Positions 16,761 through 24,900 of a stretch of DNA of 64,000 nucleotides are shown here, in pieces. The translations under genes were made by a program, and so were the position numbers. A model generated the notes under the pieces. The model was not told the origin of the DNA, searched no databases, and saw nothing but the letters and a program-made list of their open reading frames with translations. The stretch is taken from the NCBI RefSeq assembly GCF_011947195.1, contig NZ_JAATVY010000017.1, positions 62,001 to 126,000 of the forward strand, given 5' to 3'. Source of the DNA: Planosporangium thailandense (GTDB taxonomy: Bacteria > Actinomycetota > Actinomycetes > Mycobacteriales > Micromonosporaceae). Each line of letters starts with the position of its first letter. Within the stretch, counting starts at the first letter, position 1.

Positions 16761-19010
16761 ATGGAGCAGAGCGTGCGCTTCCCGACGTGGGTCCTCGGTT
16801 ACTCCGACGAGTTCAGCGTGGCGCCCGGCGAGCGGCTGGCGTTCCACGTCAGCGGTCACGGGGCCGACACGGTGGAAGCGAAACTGGTCCGCCTCATCCA
16901 TGGCGACACCCATCCCGGTGGGCCGGGCTTCCGGGAGATCGAGGTGGACTCGGACGTCGACGGCGTCTATCCGCTGGTCGACCAGCCGGCACAGCACGGT
17001 TCCCACGCCCGGGTGCCCGGCGCCGGTGCCATCATGCCCGCGGCCGGCTCCTCCTTCGGCCTGTTCGCGTTCGTTCAGCCCACCGCCGACCTCGGTGTCG
17101 CGCCGGTCATCTCGGCCTGGGACGCCGCCATCGATGCCGGCGTCGCGCTCGTGCTGGAGCCGGGGCTTCGCCCAGCGCTGTGGCTCACCGCCGCCGGCAC
17201 GACCCACCGAATCGAGGCGGAGCGGCTGCGCGCCGGCATCTGGTACGCCCTGAGCGCCGGCTGGGACGCCGGCTCCGGTCGTGCCCGCGTCGACGCCACC
17301 CCGGTCGTCAACCCGTACAACAGCCAGGTCGGCCGGCTGGTGGCGGCCCCGTCGGCCCACGCGGCGGGCGCCGTGCCGCCCTGGGGGCCGCTGCCGACCG
17401 TCGACCTGCTCCTCGGCGCCGTCGACGCGAGCGACGGCCGCGTGGTCCGCGGCACCTTCAACGGCAAGATCTCGTTGCCCGCCGTCTACGACCGGGCGCT
17501 CGACGAGCACGACCACGAACGGCTGGCGGCGAGCGCCAGCACGCCGTCGGTGACCGAGGGCCTTCGCGCGTGGTGGGATCTGAGCGAGGGCATCGAGACC
17601 ACCGCGGTGGTGGGCGGTGGCAACGCCCCGCCGGGTCGACTGGTCAACCTGCCGGTCCGCGCGGTCACCGCGCACAACTGGGACGGATCCTCGTACAACT
17701 GGCGGCACACCCCCGAGCTGTACGGCGCCGTGCATTTCCACGCCGACGACGTGGAGGACACGGGGTGGGCGGAGACCTGCGCGCTCACGGTGCCGCCCGA
17801 CCTCCGCTCCGGCCTGTACGCCCTCAGGCTGCGGGCCGGCGGATACGAAGACCACGTCCCGTTCGCGGTGCGCGCCGTCCCCGGCCGGGAAAGCGACATC
17901 GCCCTGGTGCTGCCCAGTGCGAGCTACCTGGCGTACGCCAACGAACACCTGGCCACCGGATCGGCGGTGGCGCAGGCCGTCTGCGGCCACACGCTGACGC
18001 TGCAGCCGCTGGACCTGCTCCTGATGGAACATCCCGAGTTCGGGCGGTCCACCTACGACCTGCACGTCGATGGCAGCGGCGTCGCACTCACCTCGCGGCG
18101 CCGTCCGATCCTCAACATGCGGCCCAGGCACCGGTTCAGCTATCTGGGGACCTGGCAGCTTCCCGCCGACCTGTACATCGTGGACTGGCTGGAGCACATG
18201 GGTTACGGGTACGACGTGCTGACCGACGAGGAGGTGCACAAGCACGGTCACGACGCCCTGCGTCCGTACCGGGTGGTGCTGACGGGAACCCATCCGGAGT
18301 ACGCGAGCGAGCCGATGCTGGACGCCTACGAGGATTACATCGGCCGCGGCGGCAGAGTGATGTACCTGGGCGCCAACGGGTTCTACTGGGTGGTCTCCTT
18401 CCACGCGGAGTTGCCGTACGTCATGGAGGTCCGCAAGGGCGAGGCGGGCTCCCGGGCCTGGCAGGCCGCCCCCGGCGAGACGCTGCACAGCACGACGGGC
18501 GAGAAGGGCGGCCTGTGGCGCAACCGGGGGCGGGCGCCGCAGAAGCTCGTCGGCACCGGCTTCACCGCGGAGGGCTTCAACGCCTCCTCCCCCTACCGCC
18601 GGATGCCCGACAGCCGCGACGACCGGGTGTCATGGATCTTCGACGGGGTCGGGGCGGACGAGCTGATCGGCGACTTCGGGCTGGTCGGGGGCGGCGCGGC
18701 GGGACAGGAGCTGGACCGGGCCGACCTCGGCCTCGGCACCCCGCCCGGGACGTACCTGCTGGCCAGCTCGGAGCGCCACGACGACTCGTACCTGCTCGTC
18801 GTCGAGGACATCGCCTTCATGTACCGGGGTCTCGGCGGCACCGAGCACCGCGACGTCCGCGCCGACCTGACGTACTACGAGTCCCCCGGCGGCGGGGCGG
18901 TCTTCTCGACCTCGTCCATCGCCTGGTCCGGGAGCCTCTCGCACAACGACTACGACAACAACGTCTCGCGGGTGACGGCGAACGTCCTGAACCGGTTCCT
19001 CTCGTCCTGA
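16761..19010 (+). CDS. N,N-dimethylformamidase large (beta) subunit-like amidohydrolase
   Basis: 749 residues, close to the roughly 760 of characterised large subunits. An N-terminal jelly-roll/concanavalin-like part (WVLGYSDEFSVAPGERL, then FNGKISLPAVYDRAL) is followed by a glutamine-amidotransferase-like catalytic domain. Residues that appear to match the mononuclear iron centre of dimethylformamidase are kept: a tyrosine in SYLAYANEH (about 392), Tyr432 in STYDLHVDGSG, and His511/Glu513 in GTHPEYASEP. Such enzymes hydrolyse formamides without cofactors other than iron. The real substrate may be another small amide. Probably cytoplasmic; no signal peptide. Confidence 0.8.
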   Translation: MEQSVRFPTWVLGYSDEFSVAPGERLAFHVSGHGADTVEAKLVRLIHGDTHPGGPGFREIEVDSDVDGVYPLVDQPAQHGSHARVPGAGAIMPAAGSSFGLFAFVQPTADLGVAPVISAWDAAIDAGVALVLEPGLRPALWLTAAGTTHRIEAERLRAGIWYALSAGWDAGSGRARVDATPVVNPYNSQVGRLVAAPSAHAAGAVPPWGPLPTVDLLLGAVDASDGRVVRGTFNGKISLPAVYDRALDEHDHERLAASASTPSVTEGLRAWWDLSEGIETTAVVGGGNAPPGRLVNLPVRAVTAHNWDGSSYNWRHTPELYGAVHFHADDVEDTGWAETCALTVPPDLRSGLYALRLRAGGYEDHVPFAVRAVPGRESDIALVLPSASYLAYANEHLATGSAVAQAVCGHTLTLQPLDLLLMEHPEFGRSTYDLHVDGSGVALTSRRRPILNMRPRHRFSYLGTWQLPADLYIVDWLEHMGYGYDVLTDEEVHKHGHDALRPYRVVLTGTHPEYASEPMLDAYEDYIGRGGRVMYLGANGFYWVVSFHAELPYVMEVRKGEAGSRAWQAAPGETLHSTTGEKGGLWRNRGRAPQKLVGTGFTAEGFNASSPYRRMPDSRDDRVSWIFDGVGADELIGDFGLVGGGAAGQELDRADLGLGTPPGTYLLASSERHDDSYLLVVEDIAFMYRGLGGTEHRDVRADLTYYESPGGGAVFSTSSIAWSGSLSHNDYDNNVSRVTANVLNRFLSS

Positions 19011-19060
19011 CCGCGCGCCGCGATCGACCGCGGGGACTGCGGTCCCACTAGGCTGAATGG

Positions 19061-20143
19061 GTGATCGCGGGCGCGCTCGGGGCGATCCTCCTCGTGGGGA
19101 CGTTCGCCAACATCGTCCGCACGCTGATCCTGCCCCGCGGTACCGGGTCCCGGCTGGCCACCTCGCTCTTGCGCGTCTGGCGCGGGCTCCTGCGCACCTC
19201 CGTGCGCTGGTCCGACCGGTATGAAACGCGCGACCGCACCCTCGCCTGGCTGGCGCCGCTGACGCTGCTCAGCCAGCTCGCCCTGTGGCTGGCGACCCTC
19301 CTGGTCGGGTACGGGCTGCTTCTGAAGGCCACCTCGGGACTGGGGTGGCGGGCCGCGGTCCGCGAGGCCGGCTCCAGCCTGTTCACCCTCGGGTACGCGT
19401 CGACGGCGCGGCTGCACCTGTCGCTCATCGATTTCGTCGCCGCCGCGTCCGGCCCGATCGTCATCGCCCTGCAGATCGCGTACCTGCCGACGCTGTACGC
19501 GGCGTACAACCGCCGCGAGACCGAGGTCACGCTGCTGGGCACCCGGGCCGGCGAACCCTCGTGGGGACCTGAGCTGCTCGCGAGGCAGGGCCTGGTGGAC
19601 ACGGTCGGTCAGCTGCCGCATCTGTACCAGAGCTGGGAACGGCTGTCGGCCGACGTCGGCGAGAGCCACGCCAACTACCCCGTCCTGCTCGCGTTCCGCT
19701 CGCCGCGCCCCTACCAGCACTGGCTCATCGCGATGCTCGCGGTGATGGACGGGGCCGCGCTGCACCTGTCGCTGGCCCCGAAGACCGCCCCGCCCGAGGC
19801 CAGGCTGGCGGTCCGCGCCGGGTTCAGCGCGCTGCGCGACATCGCCGACGTCGTCGGCATCCCGTACGACCCCGACCCGCGCCCCGACGCACCGATCACG
19901 CTGCGATACGAACAGTTCCTCGAAGGCGTCAAGTGGGCGGAGAACGCCGGATTCCAGGCGGAGGTCACCCCGGAAGAGGCGTGGCCGCACTTCCGGGGCT
20001 GGCGGGTGAACTACGAACAGATCGCGTACGCGCTCGCCCGGCGCGTCGACGCGGTACCGGCACGGTGGAGCGGCCCGCGGGACTGGACCACCGACGAGCT
20101 GCCGCCGAACCGTCCGCCCCACCGCCACCCCGACCGGCCGTGA
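19061..20143 (+). CDS. Membrane protein resembling a two-helix ion channel
   Basis: 360 residues from GTG 19061. The N-terminal part has three hydrophobic segments (about 1-22, 62-90 and 124-148). Between the second and third lies REAGSSLFTLGYAST, which looks like a potassium-channel pore helix and filter with TLGYAS in place of TVGYGD. The C-terminal 200 residues are soluble (PHLYQSWERLSADVGESHANYP, then FSALRDIADVVGIPYDPDPRPD) and unrecognised, presumably cytoplasmic. I infer an ion-channel-like protein with a degenerate filter; ion selectivity is unknown. Downstream genes run on the opposite strand. Confidence 0.5.
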   Translation: MIAGALGAILLVGTFANIVRTLILPRGTGSRLATSLLRVWRGLLRTSVRWSDRYETRDRTLAWLAPLTLLSQLALWLATLLVGYGLLLKATSGLGWRAAVREAGSSLFTLGYASTARLHLSLIDFVAAASGPIVIALQIAYLPTLYAAYNRRETEVTLLGTRAGEPSWGPELLARQGLVDTVGQLPHLYQSWERLSADVGESHANYPVLLAFRSPRPYQHWLIAMLAVMDGAALHLSLAPKTAPPEARLAVRAGFSALRDIADVVGIPYDPDPRPDAPITLRYEQFLEGVKWAENAGFQAEVTPEEAWPHFRGWRVNYEQIAYALARRVDAVPARWSGPRDWTTDELPPNRPPHRHPDRP

Positions 20144-20161
20144 GGGACCGGCCGGCCCCGG

Positions 20162-20755
20162 TCAGAACGCCGCGCGGGCCCGCTTCACCTCGCTGAACTC
20201 CGGTACCGCCGAGAGCAGCCGGAGCGCGTCGTACAGCTTCTCCGCCGACTCGCCCTCGGGTACCGGCACCACCACCGGGCCGAAGAACCCGGGCCTGTCG
20301 CCGATCGCCACGATCGGGCTGCCCGACGGGGTACCGACCCGGGCCTGTCCGGCGTCGTGGCTCTCCCGGATCGCCGCCTCCAGCGAGTCGTCGTCGACCG
20401 CCTCGATCAACTCCGCGGGCAGCCCGGCCGCCGCGATCGACTCCACGAACACGTCGGTGTCCATCGGGCGGTGCTGCTCGTGCACCCGCTCACCGATCTC
20501 GGTGTACAGCCGGGCGAGCGCCTCCTGCCCGTACCGGTCGCCGGCGGCCTGCAGCAGCCGGCGGCCGCGCACGGCGCGGGCGGCGGTCTCGCGGTACTGC
20601 TCCGGTATCTCTTTGCCCTCGTTGAGGATGCCCAGGCTCATCAGCCGCCAGCCGATCCGGTGTCCGCGGGGCCGGGTGACGGCGACCAGCCAGCGCGAGG
20701 TACGCCAGGTGAACGGGCAGGAGGGATCGAACCAGAGGGTGACGTCTTCGTCCAT
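20162..20755 (-). CDS. DsbA-like mycothiol-dependent nitroreductase family protein
   Basis: 197 residues from ATG 20753-20755. The N-terminus VTLWFDPSCPFTWRTSRWL contains the SCPF active-site form in place of the CxxC of DsbA, and the GTPSGSPIVAIGD segment supplies the cis-proline region. This is the pattern of actinobacterial Rv2466c-like proteins, which use mycothiol to reduce nitro compounds and disulfides in the cytoplasm. Presence of this family supports an actinobacterial source. Monocistronic; it converges with the channel-like gene. Confidence 0.8.
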   Translation of the reverse strand: MDEDVTLWFDPSCPFTWRTSRWLVAVTRPRGHRIGWRLMSLGILNEGKEIPEQYRETAARAVRGRRLLQAAGDRYGQEALARLYTEIGERVHEQHRPMDTDVFVESIAAAGLPAELIEAVDDDSLEAAIRESHDAGQARVGTPSGSPIVAIGDRPGFFGPVVVPVPEGESAEKLYDALRLLSAVPEFSEVKRARAAF

Positions 20756-20845
20756 GTGACGAGTCAACCACGCGCCGGAGGTCGACCGGATTCGAGGATT
20801 CCCCGCCGCTACCGCCTGGCCCGCGATGGGACAAGACTGGCACTC

Positions 20846-21442
20846 ATGGGCTACCGCGTCCTCGCCGACGCGACCATGACGGCGCACTTCGCCTACCTCG
20901 CGTACGTGGTGACCGGCGGGTTCCTGGCCTGGCGTCGGCCGCGGGCGATCTGGCCGCACCTGGCCCTCGCCGGCTGGGGCCTGGCCACCGTGGCGCTGCA
21001 CCTCGACTGCCCGCTGACCGCCCTGGAGGACCGGGCGCGCCGGCAGGCCGGCGAGCCGGGGCTGACCAACGGCTTCATCGACCACTACCTGGCCGGAGTC
21101 GTGTATCCCGAGCGGTACTCCGGCCTCGTACGGCTGCTCGCCGCCGTCACCGTCGGAGTCTCCTGGACCGGCACCGCGCTCCGCCGGCACGGGCGGACGC
21201 ACCGGGTGGTTTGGACCGGGACCGTACGGAGAGACAGCCAGGCTGACGTGTGGCTCGCACGTCGGGTTGCTCCCGAGGAGGTCCGCGATGGCGCGCTCGA
21301 CCGCCGGTACGCCGCGACGGTGCCGCAGGTCGCGCCTCGCCGCCCTGCTCGCCGCGCCCGCGGTGGCCCTCTGCCTGCTGTCGGGCTGTGGCGCCGGCCA
21401 GCAGGCGCAGACCGCCGGGATGGTCGCCGCGGTCCCCGGTAA
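20846..21442 (+). CDS. DUF2784 membrane protein with unusual C-terminal extension
   Basis: 198 residues if read to the first stop. The first 120 or so match the DUF2784 pattern: VLADATMTAHFAYLAYVVTGG, then WPHLALAGWGLATVALHLDCPLTALEDRARR and GFIDHYLAGVVYPERY, with several hydrophobic segments. The family is usually about 130 residues, yet here no stop occurs until 21442, which is 155 bp inside the lipoprotein gene. The tail after RRHGRTHRV is basic and shows no family pattern. A lost stop or small frameshift near 21200 is likely; the functional domain is intact. Role unknown. Confidence 0.65.
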   Translation: MGYRVLADATMTAHFAYLAYVVTGGFLAWRRPRAIWPHLALAGWGLATVALHLDCPLTALEDRARRQAGEPGLTNGFIDHYLAGVVYPERYSGLVRLLAAVTVGVSWTGTALRRHGRTHRVVWTGTVRRDSQADVWLARRVAPEEVRDGALDRRYAATVPQVAPRRPARRARGGPLPAVGLWRRPAGADRRDGRRGPR

Positions 21443-21977
21443 CGAGGCCAACTCGAGGCCTCACGGCCAGGCGGCGCTGCGCAACGTTCAGATCAGGTAC
21501 AACAGCCCGGAGGGCTACCCGGCGGGGGCGACCGTGCCGCTGTCGCTGTACATCGCCAACAACAGCCAGGCGCAGCCGCTGGTGCTGCGGGACGTCACGG
21601 CCGGTACGAAGACCGGCGCTCCCCTGGGCGCCGTGGTGCTCCTGGGCGGCGCACCGGACATCGGGACCGGCCCCGCCGAGCCGTCCGTCCCGGCCGAGGA
21701 GTCGGCCCCTGCCGAGGCACCTGAGAGCCCCTCGGCGGCCGGTGCGCCCGCCAGCCTCACCATCCCGCCGAACGGGCACGCGCGGCTGGCCGCCGGTCAC
21801 GGGGCCTACCTCGCCATCATGCAGGTGACGCAGCCACTCCGGCCGGGTTCGAGGGCGTACGTGACGTTCAGCTTCGACGGCGAGCAGCCGTTGACGATTG
21901 CGGTGCCGTTCGGCCTCCCGCTGTCGCCGGCCCCACGGGTGTCGGCCGTGCCGTCCGTGACAGCGGGACAGCTCTGA
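21288..21977 (+). CDS. Secreted lipoprotein of unknown function
   Basis: 229 residues from ATG 21288, preceded by GAGGAGG. The N-terminus is a basic stretch (RCRRSRLAALLAAPAV) leading to a lipobox LLSGC at about residue 34, so a membrane-anchored lipoprotein is expected. The mature part has an Ig-like or PCu(A)C-like beta pattern: LRNVQIRYNSPEGYPAGATVPLSLYIAN cut here by design, with TIPPNGHARLAAGHGAYLAI and RAYVTFSFDG later, and an Ala/Pro/Glu-rich insert (about 125-150). Proteins of this style are common extracytoplasmic actinobacterial lipoproteins; a copper-chaperone relation is only suggested by the fold pattern, since no Met/His copper motif is visible. Confidence 0.65.
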   Translation: MARSTAGTPRRCRRSRLAALLAAPAVALCLLSGCGAGQQAQTAGMVAAVPGNEANSRPHGQAALRNVQIRYNSPEGYPAGATVPLSLYIANNSQAQPLVLRDVTAGTKTGAPLGAVVLLGGAPDIGTGPAEPSVPAEESAPAEAPESPSAAGAPASLTIPPNGHARLAAGHGAYLAIMQVTQPLRPGSRAYVTFSFDGEQPLTIAVPFGLPLSPAPRVSAVPSVTAGQL

Positions 21978-21989
21978 CTCCGCCGACGG

Positions 21990-24900
21990 CTACGCCGGAT
22001 GCGGGCCGATCGCCCCGTCGCCCGGATCGGCGGCCGTCCACACCCGGTTGCGGCCACGCAGTTTCGCCTGGTACAGGGCAGTGTCCGCGGCCTTGACGAG
22101 CGCGTCGGCGGTGTACCCGACGTCGGCCGTCATGGCCGCCACCCCGGCGCTGAGAGTGACGAAACCGAGCTCCGCGCTCGGATGCGGCCGCGCGAGCGCG
22201 GCCACGGCGGTCCGGGCGCGCTCCGCGACCTCGGCCGCCCGAGCGGCATCGGTACCCGGGAAGATGATGGCGAACTCTTCCCCGCCGTACCGGCAGACGA
22301 GATCGGTCTCCTGCCGGACGCTGCCGGCCAGCGCGCCGGCGATCGCCCGCAGGCACTCGTCGCCCGCGGGATGTCCGTACTCGTCGTTGTACCGCTTGAA
22401 GTGGTCAATATCGATCATGGCGATGCCGATCGTCGCGCCCGTGACCGCAGCGCGGTGCCAGGCGGTCTGCAGCACGTCGTCGAACCGGCGCCGGTTGGCC
22501 AGCCCGGTGAGCGAATCGGTCAGGCTGAGGGCTTCCAACTGCTCGTTGGCGGCGCGCAGCGCCCTGGTGCGCTCGGCGACCTTGTCCTCCAGGCGCCGGT
22601 AGAGCAGCGCGTTGTCGAGCGAGACGGCGAGCTGACCGGCGATGAGCAGCACCGCGTCGAGGCGGTCGGCGGAGAAGGCGCCGCTGCTCAGCCGGTTCTC
22701 CAGCAGGAGCACGCCCCGCATGGCGCCCTGCTTCTGGATGGGAACCACGAGCAGCGAACAACGGTCGACCCCGACGAAGTAGGAGTCGCGGGCGAAGCGG
22801 TCGTCGCGGAGGGCGTTCTCGACCAGCAACGGTTCCCGGGTGCGCTCCGCGTACCGGAACGCGGTCAGCGGCAGCAGACCGCGCGCGCCCGCTTCCTGCG
22901 CCGGGATCGGCCCGTCACCGTCGGGTCCGGGCACCTGCATGACCCAGTCCCCGGCGTCCTCGTCGAAGAGAAGCAGCCGCACGCCGGTCGCGCCGGTGAT
23001 CGTGCGCATCTGCTCGGTGATGCTGGCGTACAGGCGGTCCAGCCCCGTCTCCGAGCTCAGCGCCTGCGAGGCCCGCAGGATGGCCAGCATGTCGATGTTG
23101 TCTGACGAGACGCTGCTGCTGCCGAGCCGGTCCGCGCGCGGCCGGGTGTCCTCCGCGGTCGCACCCGCCCGCCGCAGGAAGGGGTACGTCCGGTCCAGCT
23201 CACGGACCTTTCCGGTCGCCCCCCACTCCTCGTACCGCCGGCGGGCCTCGGCGAGCAGCTCACGTCCGGTCCGTTCGAGGCCGTGCTCGAGGTGGAACAG
23301 CGCGGCCCGTTCGGCGATCAGCGCCCGGTGCCAGGGGCGTTGCCGAAGCTCCGCCTCGCGCAGACCGGCGTCGAACGCGACGGCGGCCGCGCGGAACTCG
23401 TCGATCGCCCAGGCGCGCTCGGCCTCGATCAGCCGCAGCAGATGCCCGAAGTTCTCGGGCGCGTCCTGGGCGCGCCGCGCCAGCCAGTCCCGGCAGCCGT
23501 CGAGGTCGGCGAGCAGGGCCGGGCGCGTGTCCGGGGCGGTCCGGATCCGGTGCGCCAACGCGAGGGCCTGGAGCAGATGCGCCACCGCGCTCGGGTACAG
23601 GTTCTTGACGAGTGGGTTCAGCCGCATCGCGGCCGCGGTGTGCCGGGCCAGCCCCTCGGCGTCGCCGAACAGCGCGGCCGACAGCGCGCGGTAGATGTGG
23701 AAGTGCGCCGCCAGTCGCGGATTCGTCTCGACGTCGGCGTCCTCGTCGAACGTGTCGTCGGTGAAGCTGCCGGGCGCGACGGTCTCGCCGGACATGGCCC
23801 GCACGAACTGCCGGTACGTGCCGCGCTGGATCACCGCGGCGGCGTCGTTGCCGGTACGTTCGGCGAACGCCACGGCGGCGTCGACCTCGCTGCGCAGGTC
23901 GTCGAGGGTCGGCCCGCAGTCGAGCAGCGAGAAGATCGACGGCCAGAACGCCAGACACGTCGACTGCAGGTCACCGCCGCGCAGCAGCGCCTCCCTGGCC
24001 GCCCGGCCCTGCCGGATCGCCTCCTCGACCGGTTCGAACCAGTGGCAACTGCTGACGGCGTACAGGTAGCGCGCCTCGGCCACCGGGGTCCCGAAGCCAC
24101 GCGCCTGGCCCACGGCGATGGCGTGCCGGGCGACCCGGGCGCCGGTGGCGTGATCGTCGCTGACCATGATGGTGCTGAAGCACGCGGTGGCGACGGTGTT
24201 CACCAGCGGGGCGCACGGCCCGTACTCGTCCCACAGCCGCTGGGCCTCCGTGACGAGCCACGGCAGGGCCGTCTGGTCGGCGAAGAAGGCGAAGAACGCG
24301 GACGTGCTCATCCGCGAGATCAGTCGGCTGGCGGCGAGCGCGCGGCGGTCGGTGAGCTCCGGTCGGCGCAGGTCCTCGGCGACGGTCACGCGCTCGATCC
24401 ACTCGTTCATGGCGGCGGTGCGGTTGCGGATCTCGTCCTGGACGTTGTCGCCGGGCACCGCGAAGCCCAGCCGGTCGAGCAGGGCGAACCCGAACGTCAC
24501 CGCGTCGGCCGGCCGCAGCCGGTTGGTCAGGCTGCAGACCTGGAGGCTGGCCGCGTCGACCAGGTCGATCGGGTCGGCGCACCGGCGTTCGATCGACCGG
24601 TACACCTCGTCGGCCTCGTCGAGGCGGCCCAGGCTGTACAGCGCGGAATGCCACGCGGTCTCCAGGCCGATCAGCGACGGGTCGTCGGGGCCGACGCCGA
24701 CCGCCAGCCACAGGCGACCCGCCGCGGCCAGGTACCGCTCGGCGATCGCGTGGTTGCTGACCCGGGTCACGCCCGCGGCGGCGTCGGCGAACAGCTCCGC
24801 CACCATGCGCTGCTCGGCGCCGTCGCTCAGCGCATCCACCGTGACCAGGTACTGCTCCGCGGCCTCGGCCCGGAACTCGGCACCAGCGGCGAGCCGGCGG

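Noticed and set aside
16188-18488. 766-codon open frame on the minus strand
   Set aside because: It is antisense to the dimethylformamidase-like large subunit, has Arg/Gly/His-rich composition and no domain; high G+C opens such frames.
9293-19010. Secondary-metabolite biosynthetic cluster
   Set aside because: No PKS, NRPS, terpene or tailoring genes; the monooxygenase and reductases fit organosulfur use.
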